Shown: positions 32,884-44,270 of the stretch, piece by piece
Position numbering within the stretch: the stretch's first letter is position 1
How the letters are laid out: the number at the start of each line of letters is the position of its first letter
Assembly: GCF_028640845.1 (NCBI RefSeq)
Contig: NC_080540.1
Span: 138,297,920 to 138,361,919, forward strand
Length of the DNA: 64,000 nt
Source: Ahaetulla prasina
Lineage: Eukaryota; Chordata; Lepidosauria; Squamata; Colubridae
Direction: 5' to 3'
Program-made: the position numbers and the translations under genes
The notes under the pieces: model-generated
Told to the model about the DNA's origin: nothing
Seen by the model: the letters and a program-made list of their open reading frames with translations, nothing else
Database searches by the model: none

Positions 32884-34345
32884 AGTGGGTTGCTACCGGT
32901 TCTCCCCAGTTCGCAAGAACCGGTAGTAAACATTTTGAGTAGTTTGGAGAACCGGTAGTAAAAATTCTGCCTGGCCCCGCCCCCAATCTCTTCCTGCCTC
33001 CCGACTCCCAGCTGATCAGCTAGAAGGAAAAAATCAAGACTCACTCGTGGAAGAATAGAAAAAAACAACAAGACACTATCCCTTTAAATTGAGAAGCCAA
33101 GAAGCCTCCCAACTGATTGATTCGCTTCTCAGCCAGGAGATCGCTTGGCAAAGAAGAAGGGGTGGCGGAAATGCTGCCGTTTTAAATTGACAGAGCGGCT
33201 AGAAGCTCCTTTCTGGGTCAGCTGAACAACAAATTGGATAAGAGAAGGAATTCTTATATGGTTCAATTTTTTTGAAGTTTTGGGGTTTGTGCAACATGGG
33301 CTTTGTATTTCTAAAAAGGTTTGGGCGATTTCCATTGTGAAGTATCCTGTCTTGAATGAGTTTTCTGCCTGCTTGTAAATGGAGCTGAACTTCCGGCTTC
33401 CACTTTATATTATCTGTAAGCACCGGTAACTGTTTTCTGCTTACAAAGTTTCCTTTATGCAGCTGGCAGGAACGTTTAATTCCAGGCAGGTTCCTTGCTA
33501 GCAGCTTGATTATTCCTTAATTATCTGGGATATTTTATTTGGGAAATGAAGAGGGGGGAGTTTGATTCCTTCCCAGAACAGATTAGTGAGGTGGGGAGGA
33601 AATGGGGATTCTGAAGTAACCTTCCCCTGGAGTGGGGAGAGAATGGGGATTTTAGGCTTGCTGTCAAACATCAGCCATAATACTAATGATTGTTTTGAAC
33701 AATATGCAGGTTGTATTACATGAATGGCTATTTTATATGTGAAATTATGACTGAAACCTATATAGGTTCACACTGTCAAGAAGTTTGTCCTTAGTTTTAG
33801 GTTGCTTCTCTTTTTGTTGAGTTTTCATCCATTGCTTCTTGTTTTGCCTTCTGGTACTTTGGAAAATACTTCCCCCCCACCTTCTTTTTAGCAGCCCCTT
33901 AAAAGTCTGTTGCCTATCACACTCTTGGGCAAAGCATGTGAGCTATTTCCTCCTTTCAGTGGTCCATGAAAGTGCATCTATAGCAGAGGTCTCTAACTTT
34001 GGCCACTTTAAGACTTTAAGACAGCAAAGCTGGCTGAGGAATTCTGGGAGTTGAAGTCCATAAGTCTTAAAGTGGCCAAGTTTGGAGACCCCTGATCTAT
34101 AGTATGTAGATAATAAAGTTGAAAAAAGGTGAACAACATTTTTGCAGAACTATAGATACGTTGAGGCTGGGTATGACAAGGAATGGCTGGGAGGGGAGGG
34201 GCCAGGCGAGGTACCCCTTGACATGAGAGACATTGAGTTGGCCACGCCTACCCGGTCACATGACCATCAAGCCACACCCACTGTCACATGACCATCAAGC
34301 CACACCCACAGAACCGGTAGTAAAAAAATTTAGAACCCACCTCTG
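32884..34345. mobile_element. Long inverted-repeat element, 'CAGTGGTGGGTT...ACCGGTAGT' type
   Basis: The left end is 'cagtagtgggttgctaccgg', and the right end 'gaaccggtagtaaaaaaatt' through 'acccacctctg' is its inverted relative. The interior repeats 'gaaccggtagtaaa' and 'ccttcccctggagtggggag'. At 33981-34100 a second, smaller hairpin MITE is inserted. No transposase frame is seen, so the element is non-autonomous. At ~1.46 kb it is the longest copy of this family in the window; 22571 and 44043 are short derivatives. Confidence 0.6.
33981..34100. mobile_element. Hairpin MITE ('ctgggagttgaagtcc' type)
   Basis: The left end is 'agaggtctctaactttggcc' and the right end 'ggccaagtttggagacccct', an inverted pair. 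The centre reads 'gaattctgggagttgaagtc'. A related single-ended fragment lies at 48046-48150 and in its duplicate at 53572-53690. Confidence 0.7.
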
Positions 34346-34389
34346 AGTCAGATCTTTATGGCTCTCCAGAAAGTCAAAAGTGTAAGGAT

Positions 34390-34620
34390 CCCACAGGTCT
34401 CAGATGAGAAGTTATTCTAAAGAGCTGGGGTGGCCACTGAGAAGTGGTGTTACTTGGGTAAATCCTGGGGAACCCAAAACTGTACGTGCTGCTGAATTCT
34501 GGACCAGTTACAGCTTTTGGCTAGTCTTCAAGGTTCCCCTGTAGAGGATCTCAGGAGGTTCTATTCTTGCTCCAAGATCCTGAAGTCCCAGTTACACTCC
34601 TTTTGTTTTTCACAAGCATG
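34390..34620 (-). mobile_element. Old antisense CR1/L3-like LINE fragment
   Basis: The stretch 'aattctggaccagttacagc' then 'tagtcttcaaggttcccctg' aligns by eye with 'ttctggactagctggagcct' and 'ctcttcaaggggagcccc' in the antisense copy at 30130-30175. It is much more diverged than that copy. Confidence 0.5.
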
Positions 34621-35116
34621 ATGACATCTTCTAATGGAGTCCATCCGTTCATCTTGAGCATGTGCTTGGTATTTGCTAGTGTCTGTGTTTTATTTCTATT
34701 TTGAAAAAAAATCTTGATGCTGCCTAATCACCACTGTTATATATAACTAGATGTCCTATATAGGATCCTTTCTCTCACTTTTATAATAATGGCCATAAAT
34801 TTATTTACATTTTTGATATGCCAGGTATGTGATTGGAAAAGCATTGCATTTTCTAGTGTGTGCTGAAGATATGAAATGAACTTTAGTCTTTGAGCAATTA
34901 AGGCCCTCTGAAACGGCTCTTCATTAATGGTTCTTATGCAATAAAAACAAGGGAACTATCCTTATTTGTCATATAAAAATGCAATTTCTTTTAATTTAGG
35001 TTGGAAAATCTTTTAGTGAGTTTGTCTGGCAGTCATCTTCCTAACACCAGGCGAATTGTGTGCATTGAGGAACAGAAAAACACTTCAGCAACCTGGGCTT
35101 GCCATGGAGGGCTTTT
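34621..35116. other. Unassigned sequence
   Basis: No exon or transposon is recognised. Confidence 0.3.
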
Positions 35117-35490
35117 TTCGACTTACAACCACAACTGAGCCCAAAATTTCTGTTCTTAAGTGAGACACTTGTTAACTGAATTTCCCCCCATTTTATGACC
35201 TTTCTTGCTACAATTGTTAAGTGAATCACTGCAGTTGTTAAGTTAGTGACACAGTTGTTCAGTGTATCTGGCTTCCCCATTGACTTTGCTTGTCAGAAGG
35301 TCGCAAAAGGAGATCACATGGCCCCTGGGATACTGCAGCTGTCATAATTATGAGTCAGTTGCCAAGAGTCTAAATTTTGATCATGTGACCCTGGGGATAC
35401 TGCAGTGGTCGTAAGTGTGAAAAATGGTCTTCAGTCCCATTGTAACTTCGGTCACTAAACGAACTATTGTAAGTCAAGGACTACCTGTAT
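35117..35490 (+). mobile_element. MITE, 'ACAGGTAGTCCTYGACTTAC' family
   Basis: It runs from a degraded left end ('ttcgacttacaaccacaact') through 'gagcccaaaatttctg', 'tcacatggcccctggga' and 'taagtgtgaaaaatgg' to the right end 'gtcaaggactacctgta'. There is no coding capacity. Confidence 0.8.
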
Positions 35491-35499
35491 TGGGCCTTT

Positions 35500-35646
35500 A
35501 GTTCTGACTGGAGCTAAAGACGCTTCCTCCAAACTTCTTGGTTGAGAAGCGAAACATCTTCAAAGAAAAACCAGAAAGTCCAGTTGTCTCTTGAAAAAGC
35601 ACCTTTGGGACAACCATGACTTGGATGACTGAGAATCTCCATAGAT
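35500..35646 (+). mobile_element. Penelope-like element 3' end
   Basis: Contains 'ggttgagaagcgaaacatct', 'aaagtccagttgtctcttga', 'gcacctttgggacaaccat' and 'tggatgactgagaatctcca', the same tail as the split copies at 23531 and 26160. A decayed hammerhead core is visible at 35514-35548: CUAAAGA, a perfect 5-bp GCTTC/GAAGC stem, then GAAAC. It follows a MITE directly. Confidence 0.65.
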
Positions 35647-36369
35647 GTCTCACATGCATGCGCACACACATACTGTCTCACCTGTTCTACAACCCTCATG
35701 ACAAAACAAGGAGAAGGAAAGATTGTAGACATTGATAGTCCTGGTGGAAACCTCGAAATTTAGAAGCCAGCATCTTCCTTGAGTCACAGTTTTAAATAAT
35801 TCTAAAATCCAGACAGAGATAGATACAGTAGAAAAGATTGGAAGCTGGAAACTGTTGCAGTCAGTGCAGATGGTATATGTCAACTTAGGATGGTTTTGTT
35901 GTCTTTCTGTCCTCCCACCCGACAAAACTGTGCATTCAAGACATATTTGCTAAAATAGGTGGAGGTCAGGAGAGGGAGCTTTCACAGGAGGCTCATGCTA
36001 GACTAGATTAAATATTGACATCCCTGACACTGCCATGACACGATCTAAATAGGTTTTGAAGCAGACATCACATTCTAACACTGGCTGCCATGGAACCAAG
36101 GGGAATGGGGAAGAGCCTGCCCTTTGTGGGAAATAAACCAAAGGGTTTCCTTGGACTCATGACACCCATTCCCCAGATCTTTAGATACCCATGATTTAGC
36201 AGAGAGAGAGAGAGAGAGAGAGAGAAATGATTTACCAGCTGCTCAGTAGAGATGGCAAAATGTTACTAGGCAGATTTACACAGCTCCAGTTTTCCTAATC
36301 CCTTCCAAACATTTTCAGGCAAATGGAAAAGGACTACATTTCAAGATTGATGAATGAGGCAATTGATTA
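35647..36369. other. Unassigned sequence with a (GA)n tract
   Basis: No exon is recognised. A GA dinucleotide run lies at 36200-36225. Confidence 0.35.
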
Positions 36370-39300
36370 TTGATTGATTATGTGCCATCAAGGCAATAAG
36401 GATTCCACCAAGCATAAAGATAGCTTTTCTCTATGGTGATCTGTCCCTAACCTGATCCAAGGGCATCCATTGCTACTTAATGCTGATTGTTCTCTTCTTT
36501 TCTTTCTTTCCACCTTTCGTAGCGTTGGAGCTGGGTCTTCACAAGATGTATCTCAAATAGGATAACTTGAGCCTGGTCATTTGTACCTTGAGTGGGAACT
36601 CTGAGTTGATTTGTTCAATGAGCCATCAATTTGTTTTCTTGATTGTCCATGGCATTCTCAGGAGTCTTCTCCAAACCCAAAGTTCAAAAACATCAAACAC
36701 TCTTCTTTACCCTACTTCTTCAAAGTCCAACTTTTGCTTCCACAGAGTGTCACAGGGAATACCATGGCTTGCATGATTCTGAGCTTGTAGATATAGATTC
36801 AGGACAGCATCTGAATATCATCTCCATGGCCTTCATGGCTGCTCCACTAAGAACTAGTTTGCAGCATATTTTTTAACTGCCTGTTCCTTTACTGTTAATG
36901 CTTGATCCCAAGAGGCAGAAGCTAGCTACCATTTCCAAATCTCCCTTGCCAATTCTATATGTTATATTCAATTTGTCTTGTTTATATTTAATTTCAGATC
37001 CCTTTTTTCACTGTGTCTCGTGACTTATTATTGGAACTTGCAGATCCATTGCATTTTCAGCTATCACAGTCGTGTCATCAGCATTGTGCATGTTTCTTCC
37101 TTCACTTTTAAAATCATGTTCATCTTCTTCCAATCCAGCTTCTGTTAATATATATTCAGCATATAAATTGTATAAATGATGTGGTGGGGGGAGGGAGTAT
37201 ACAGCTCCCTCACTCTTTTGCCAACCTGCAGCCAGTTTATTTTGCCATATTCGATCTGTACTTTGGCTTCCTGACCTATACATAGGTTTCACATGAGGAC
37301 AATGAGATGGTTTGTGATTCCCTTTTCTCCAAGCATATTTCACAGCTCGACATGATCAATGGGATATCAATAAAGGACATACTGACTTCTTTTTGGAATT
37401 TTGGAGGTTTCTTGATCATCCATCTTGCATCTGCAATAATGTCTTATGTTCCTTGGACTTTTCTAAAGCCAGCTTAGACATTTAGTATTTCTTTTTGCAT
37501 GTATTTAGTTCTACTCTGCATGGAAGTTGCTCAGTATTATTTTGCTAGCATGTGGAATTAAGGATATTGTACAATAGTTTGCACACTCTGTTAAATCTCT
37601 TTTTTTTTGTAGACTAATCTCTGTTAGATCTCTTCAATGTAGATTAATCTCTTCAAATCTGTTGGCTACTATATTGTTTTCCAGATTTTTGGCATAGTTT
37701 GGTTACAACCTTCACTGGTTCTTCTTCAGTTGCTTGCGGATATCTATGGGTTCCTGTAGCCTTCTGACTTGGTAAGGACCAGACTGCTGATCTAATTTAA
37801 TCTTTTTGTACTATAAGTTCTTGTCTTCTTCTCAGTGTCATGAATATCTTCTAAGTGTTGGATGTTGACATCTCTACTGTACAGCGTGTCATTACATTCC
37901 TTCCATCTTTATTTGACCTACTTTGAACCAGTTAATATCTATCCACTGGAATTCTTTAGGTAATCAGTCTGAGGCTGGAACTTCCTTCAAAGACCTTCTG
38001 GAAGATTTTCTTTGTGAAAAATGTATCTGTTTCCATATTCAATGTCTTTACAGATGTTGTTCTAATTCTGCTTCTTTCTTCTTTCTTCCAACAGCTCTCT
38101 GAGACTCCTTGTTAAGTTTCTTCGTAAGATGTTTGTCTTTCTTGGCTTTGGCTTCTCTTCTTGGCAATTTCCAGAGTTTGCTCCAAATCTGTTATGCTTT
38201 TTTGTTTGTTTTTTCTTCACCTTTGACAGTCTCTTTTCACATTAATTCTAAACAACTTCTTTTAAGTTCACGCCACAGTTCTCCTGGCTCCCTATCAATG
38301 AGATTCAAAGTGATTCCTGATGTTTTCCTTGAAATAGGTGTGTATACACTCAAGATCATATTCTGGAAACTGGTTGTCTTCCTTTTCTTTAGTTTAACTT
38401 GGAATTTGCACATGAGTTTATGAGCTGTTCAACAGTCAGCATCTGGCCATGTCTTTGATGCTATAACTGAAGTCCTCCATCTCCTATAAGCAATAATATA
38501 GTAATCTGATTTATATAAACTCCATTGGGTGATGTCCATACATACAAGCATTGTTTTGGTTGTTTGAAGAAAGTGTTAGCTATGAAGAAATATCTAGAAT
38601 GGCAGAAATTGGTAAGTCATTCTATTTCATTTCAGTTTTCTCAGTGTTATAATCCAATGTCATTTCCCCCCTTAATTTTTCCAGTATTGGGATTCCAGTC
38701 TCCATTCACAAAAAAATATATACTTTGCTTGCACATTCTATCCATTTCAAAGTGAACTTGATCGTAAAACTCATCATCATCCTTCTCCTCTTCTGCATTA
38801 GTGACTGGAGCATAAACCTGGATTATTTGTCACGTAAAAGGGTGCCCATGAAGTCTAATTGGTTTATTTGATCATTGATTGCATGAAATGCATGAAATGC
38901 TCTTACTATACCTTCCCAGCTATAAAAGCAATGCAGTTCCTTCTTTGTTTTTTATGTCCTGAAGAATAAACAGCATGATTTTCTGAGAGAAAGTGTTCAA
39001 TTTCAGTCCATTTCAACTCACTGATGTTTAAGATGTCAATGTGTAGTCATTTCATTTCATATTTCACTGTGTTGAGCTTCTTCATGTTTATGCTTCTTAG
39101 GTTCCATGTTTCCACTATACAATAATCCTGTCTTTGCGGCTTTTTCTGTAGAGAAAGTTTCTATTAGCAACTATCTGTCTCAAAGGCTTCAATCTAGCCA
39201 TGTCATAAATGCCATTAGGCTCACAGTTCTTCTTCACTCGGATGTTGGGTGCCATCCAACTTGAAGGGACTATCATCTGGCACTATATGATCAATCATTT

Positions 39301-39530
39301 TATATGTTGCAATCTGTGTTATTTTCTTTGTAAAAATACCGAAGTGATTTACTATTGCCTTCTTTCATGCCGTATGAATGGATGCCTTTGCCATTGTCAC
39401 TAAACTGATCATCTGGAATAAACTGGGATGAACTTCATGTTGGGAATACATACTCTTGGCATGTTCTCCAGGAGTTCTTCATTCATCTCTCCTAAGAACA
39501 TCAGGAGATACATGCAATGAAAGTTTCAAG
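36370..39530 (-). pseudogene. Bov-B (RTE clade) LINE, nearly full-length but decayed, antisense
   Basis: Read on the minus strand, the order is endonuclease then reverse transcriptase, as expected. The apurinic endonuclease region at about 38400-39100 preserves pieces such as 'QVYAPVT'-like sequence, 'GDWNP' and 'CMYGHHPME' in shifting frames. The reverse-transcriptase core is best kept at 37008-37343, where the frame reads 'HHLYNLYAEYILTEAGLEED' and 'ADDTTVIAENAMDLQ'. The catalytic YADD box is altered to 'NADD' there. A 3' region with 'atctgtccctaacctgatcc' lies near 36440. Numerous stops and frameshifts make it inactive. It is clearly older than the Bov-B tail at 32343. Boundaries are approximate. 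Confidence 0.8.
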
Positions 39531-39558
39531 CTTCCAATATAGATTCATAATACCTATG

Positions 39559-39581
39559 ATAGATAAGATAGATAGATGATG

Positions 39582-39633
<52 letters not shown>

Positions 39634-39648
39634 AAGATAGATAGATAT
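39559..39648. repeat. GATA tetranucleotide microsatellite
   Basis: About twenty GATA units with minor interruptions. GATA/GACA repeats are the core of the Bkm satellite first described in snakes. Confidence 0.95.
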
Positions 39649-40165
39649 TATCTGTCTATTATTATTATTATCATATAAAACTAATCTCCTATGGTCTCAT
39701 TCCAGAGTTATCCATTATCTTTAGAAATTCTGAAGAAGTGGTAAAATATCAAACAGCCAGAAAGGAGCAACTGTTCATATTGTTTTCAAAAAGAGACAAA
39801 AAGAAGAACTGGAATTAGTCAGATTGATGTCAATTCTTGGGGGAATTTTAAAGTTGCTTATAAAATGATGAAACTGTAAACAACTTGAAAGCAATGCAGT
39901 AATTTCTAGAAGTCAACATGGATTTGTTAAAAATAACTCTTGACCATTTAACACCTCATTTTTTAATTGTAGTAATATTTCTATAATACATTGTGGGGAT
40001 GCTGCAGAGATATTATACCTTAAATTTCAGCAAGGATTTGACAGAATACCTGTGAAATTCTGATTTTAAAAATAAGAAAGATCATGACTCAGCTCAACAT
40101 TTGGGGATGGCACCCCTACAGTTTCTTGGTAGCATTATGGAAGATCAAACCTTTCGATGGCTTAT
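39649..40165. other. Unassigned AT-rich sequence
   Basis: Nothing recognisable. Confidence 0.3.
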
Positions 40166-40560
40166 TCAGGTAGTCCTCAACTTACAATCATAATTGAGCC
40201 CAAAATTTCTGATGCAAAGTGAGACAGTTGTTCAGTCAATTTTACAACCCATTTTATGACCTTTCTTGCCACAATTGTGAAGTGAATCACCTCAGTTGTT
40301 AAGTTAATAACACAGTTGTTAAATAAATCCCACTTTCCTATTGACTGCTTGTCAGAAGGTCACAAATGGTGATCACATGACCCTGAGACACTACAACCGT
40401 CATCAATATGAGTCAGTTGGTAAGCATCTGGATTTTGATTACATGACAATGAGGATGCTGCAGTGTCATAAGTGTGAAAAATGGTCATAAATCACTTTTT
40501 TCAGTGCAGTTGTAACTTTGGTCACTAAACAAACTGTTGTAAGTCAAGGATTACCTGTAT
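40166..40560 (+). mobile_element. MITE, 'ACAGGTAGTCCTYGACTTAC' family, full length
   Basis: The left end 'caggtagtcctcaacttaca' and the right end 'tgtaagtcaaggattacctg' are inverted complements. The interior matches the family throughout. At about 395 bp this is a good reference copy for the family in this window. Confidence 0.85.
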
Positions 40561-41199
40561 TGACCTTAGTGGCTAAGCTTGCAAATGGTTTCCCCGAAAC
40601 ACTTTATTCAATCTAGAAATTTGAAATTGCAATGAAATAAGTTGAACAATTAAGCCAGGAAATCTTTCAGGAAATCTTTTTATACTTGAAGAAGTCAACG
40701 AAGAGTACAAACTTAAAGTTGTTCAGAGCGTATTTTAATATCTATAAATGCAATGCAGCATTGCTATAATAAAATATTGTAATTCGCTACTATAAGGACG
40801 AAGAAGGTGGACTGCTTGCAGAGAGAAAGGTTTTCCTGGACTAATGGCAGATGATTGTAATGGCTGCAGGGGATGGGACAATCATAAGATGATGGATTCA
40901 GAACAGATGAGGTTTTACATTCACAGCTCCAAAGCCTCTTTATTGGACACACTTTTGAAACAGAGTTGTTTTTTATTGGTCGGGAAACTTCGTAAAACCT
41001 AATGCGTGTGCTGTTATTTTCCTTCCTACTGAAAGCCATGGCTACAAATAACATTACAATAAACATATTACAATAAACATTATGTGCACAAGTAGATGAG
41101 AAATAAATAAACAAATAAAAATAAGAAGCTCTCCTGTCCTTAGTTTTATCTAGTTGTTACTCTGCCAATTTATGAAACTGAAATAAACATATTTCTGTC
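40561..41199. other. Unassigned sequence
   Basis: A 116-residue minus-strand frame at 40764-41114 shows no recognisable domain and is not called. No repeat family is assigned. Confidence 0.3.
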
Positions 41200-41476
41200 C
41201 AGGGTACATGGCACAGAAAAAATGCTTTTAAAAGGCTCTGGCAATCTCAGATGAGTTGCCTGATCATCAGAGGCTTTTTTTTTTTTACTTTTAAAAGCAT
41301 TTTTTCAGCCGAAGAAAAAATGCTTTTAAAAGTTAAAAAAAAACACCTCTGATAATTGCGTGGCTCAGCTGGGCATGGGGGAGGGCAGGGATTTTTGCTA
41401 CCGGTTCTCCGAACCACCCGCCGCCATCGCTATCGGATCAGGTGATCCAATCCAAACCGGGAGCATTTCACCCCTG
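41200..41476. mobile_element. Inverted-repeat element fragment with internal hairpin
   Basis: The right part 'ttgctaccggttctccgaac', 'ccgccatcgctatcgg' and 'gagcatttcacccctg' is the same terminus as in the element ending at 21095. The left part holds a perfect 20-bp inverted repeat (41287-41306 against 41314-41333) with a 7-nt loop. Confidence 0.55.
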
Positions 41477-41505
41477 GTTATAACCCATGAACAATAACAA
41501 ACAGT

Positions 41506-41895
41506 AAATAGGTAATCCTTGACTTATGATCACAATTGAGCTCAAAATTTCGGTATCTAAGTGAGACAGTTGTTAACTGAATTTTGCTTCAGTTTACAAC
41601 CATTCTTGCCTCAGTTGTTAAGTGAATTACTGCAGTTGTTAAGTTAGCAACACGTTTGTTAAGTGAATCTGGCTTCTCCATTGACTTTGCTCGTCAGAAG
41701 GTTGCCAAGGGTGATCACATGACCTTGTGACACTGCAACCGTCATAAATATGAGTCAGTTGTCAAGCATCCAAATGTGATCATGTGACCTTGGGGACGCT
41801 GCAAAGTATGAAAAATGGCTGTGTCTTTTTTTCAGTGCTGTTTTAACTTCGAACAGTCTCTAAATGAACTGCTGTAAGTCGAAGACTACTGATAT
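41506..41895 (+). mobile_element. MITE, 'ACAGGTAGTCCTYGACTTAC' family
   Basis: It runs from 'ataggtaatccttgacttat' to 'gtaagtcgaagactactg'. Internal words such as 'gagctcaaaatttcgg' and 'gatcacatgaccttgtg' match the family. Confidence 0.8.
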
Positions 41896-43190
41896 AAAAA
41901 TAAGAACATTTGCTTGAAAACTGGATATTCGTCAATTGTGGACTAATAGTCAAACATTAGCCAGAATATTGGACACAGTTACAGGCCTCAGCCATGGAAG
42001 GGATTTGGAGCCTTTCAGTCCAAGAAACAGAAACAGGATGTGCTATTGTCAGCTTAGCATCTTTGACCTCAACAGAGAACAAGAGCCAGCAAAGAAGTTG
42101 TGTGCCCTTAAGCCACAAAATAGTTTTAGATCAGCGATGGGCACCATCTGGCCCTCCATGTGTTCGTGGCTTTAAAAACTGAAGGATTCCATGAAATTGG
42201 GATGTACAATCTTTAGTCCTTTGTCTTGACAAAAAATATTGTCAGAAACCAGTTCAGATCAATAAGAGCAATTTAGTCTTCTCTTCCTCCCTCACCTGGA
42301 AACAAAGTTGTCAGAAAAGAAGAAGAATGGGACTCCAGATGGGAAAAGAGTCCCCATTTCCTTTTGTCTCAGGCCCTCCCCATCCATTCTTCACTATGGA
42401 CTCCCTCAACAAATTGCTCCAGACTCTCAAGGAAAAAGCTGGAAGGTGGAGGGGGGGGGGAGGGAAAAAGGGAGGGGAAGCAAAGAAGCGCAAACCAGCA
42501 GATATAGTCAAATGATATTGGCACCCCACCTGATTGAAGTTCTGGTTTACAAGAGAAGTCTGCCTTCTACATCCGACAGGCCCAGCCCCTCAGTCTATAC
42601 TGTTCATAAATCTGTCCGATTCGGTCTCCTAACTAAGCGCATGGTTTTTACTGCTGACAACCTGGCAGAGTATATCCTCACCACCTGGATAATGGGGAAA
42701 GCACCAGGAAGACTCTTCCGGAGCATGTGGAAAAGCGGGCAGTGGGAGGCAATTAGATCTGGACGGGGTCCCTAGAAGCCACATTCCCAAGTTGACAAGA
42801 TCAGGATCAAAATGGCAAGGCAGGGATCAAAACGCAGACTGGACCGGTCTCCTTCCTGCTTGAATTCATCCTGCCTGGACTTGTAAAATTGCCAGCTCTT
42901 CCCAACTGCAAAGAGGAAATGCTTGAGCTTCTTGATGGATGCAACCTCAGCTGCTATTTAAAGCCATTGCCTCTCTCATTGCAGAGCTAGTCTTATATTG
43001 TGCCGAGGCACGGTTTGTTTTAACCATGGTTGGTTCACACACGACATCACGAGCAATTATACAAAATGGGTTGAATTAGGGCATATTATTTCCAAAAAAC
43101 CAGGGAGAAAAAAGATCTGTCTCGGTCCCACTCCAATACTGTAGTATGTGTGACCATAGGGTTATCAGATCTGCTGCGCAAATCCAGCCA
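41896..43190. other. Unassigned sequence
   Basis: No family or exon is recognised. A 155-residue plus-strand frame at 42308-42775 crosses a G-rich run at 42449-42470 and shows no domain, so it is not called. Confidence 0.3.
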
Positions 43191-43191
43191 G

Positions 43192-43248
43192 CCACCAGAT
43201 GGCCACAAGGAGTTGGAACATTGCCTTTCTCTACTGCCATCTAGTGAT
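43192..43248. promoter_or_regulatory. Pair of CTCF-like motifs, convergent
   Basis: CCACCAGATGGC at 43192-43203 fits the CTCF core. GCCATCTAGTGAT at 43236-43248 is the reverse orientation of 'atcactagatggc', also close to the core. The spacing is about 32 bp. Such pairs also occur in a squamate repeat with 'ccaccagatgg...ccatctagtgg' arms, so binding in the cell is unproven. Confidence 0.4.
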
Positions 43249-43280
43249 CCCGCAGAATTTTGCAGCCTAGTCACAGTAGC

Positions 43281-43505
43281 AATAGCATTTAGACTTATAT
43301 ATTGCTTGATGGTGCTTTACAGCCCTGTTTAAGCGGTTTACAGAATCAGCCTATTGCCCACAACGATCTGGATCCTCATTTTACCAACCTTGGAAGGATG
43401 GAAGGCTGAGTCAAACTTGAGCCGGTAAGATTTGAACTGCCAAATTTCTGACAACTGACAATCCACAGAAGTAGCCTGCAGTACTGCACTCTAACCATTG
43501 CAGTA
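43281..43505 (-). mobile_element. Sauria-type SINE, antisense
   Basis: The antisense order is 'gcatttagacttatatattg', 'gctttacagccctgtttaag', 'cctcattttaccaacc', 'ggatggaaggctgagtca', 'gccggtaagatttgaac', 'gcagtactgcactctaacc'. It is well preserved and ends near the tRNA-like head 'aaccattgcag'. Confidence 0.88.
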
Positions 43506-44042
43506 AGAGTGCTATCCATTTTGGACCCTCATCACCCCAGCCACTGTAATGTTGTTTCTTGCAATGGTTTATATGAAAACCCAAACCAACAAAAAGTTGC
43601 CTATTCTTATTACAGAGTTTTTATGCAGGGAAACCTGATTTTTCCAATGTTTCAACAGTTAATAGTTACGAAAATGCAACTATACCAGTGATGTTTTGTC
43701 CTTGACATCACTAGTAATTCATGGTCGACCTGTCTTGCAGCCATATGGACTCCAATTTTAAGGCCTTCTTAATAAAAGCAGGCGAGGATGCTTGCTATTA
43801 CCTTAGTACAGTGCTTCCATTGGTCAGTATTTTCAATACAACTTGTGGGGGTTGGTAGCAAAAGGAGCAACTCCTCTATATAGCCATATGCAATATTTGG
43901 TTGACCTCTTCTCTTTTTAAACAAACCACCATGACAAATCCTTGTTTATGGAATGGCATAACAGTGCCTCACTGACCCCAGGCTGAGAGACCTTAACAGA
44001 TTTCTGTTTTCTATTAAAGCTTCTTCCAATATATAATTCTTT
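43506..44042. other. Unassigned sequence
   Basis: Nothing recognisable. Confidence 0.3.
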
Positions 44043-44270
44043 TAACCGGTAAATACCACCTCTGACTGGCCCCGCGCCCATCTATTCTTTGCCTCCCAAG
44101 TCCCAGCTGATCGGGAGGAAATGGGGATTTTCCAGTAAACTTCCCCTGGATTGGGGAGGGAATGGAGATTTTATAGTATCCTTCCCCTGGCACGCCCACC
44201 ATGCCATGCCTCACCCACCAAGCCACACCACAAAACCGGTAGTAAAAATTTTTTTGAAACCCACCACTTA
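44043..44270. mobile_element. Short repeat, 'ACCGGTAGTAAAAATT...CCACCACT' type
   Basis: Begins 'aaccggtaaataccacctct' and contains 'cccagctgatcgg' and two 'ccttcccctgg'-like words. It ends 'accggtagtaaaaattttt...cccaccact'. It is a short derivative of the long element at 32884-34345. Confidence 0.65.

Noticed and set aside
39559..39648. Possible CRISPR-like regularly spaced repeat
   Set aside because: It is a continuous GATA tetranucleotide run without spacers, in a vertebrate genome.
42308..42775. A 155-residue frame at 42.3-42.8 kb
   Set aside because: It crosses a poly-G run, has no recognisable domain, and overlaps an opposite-strand frame.
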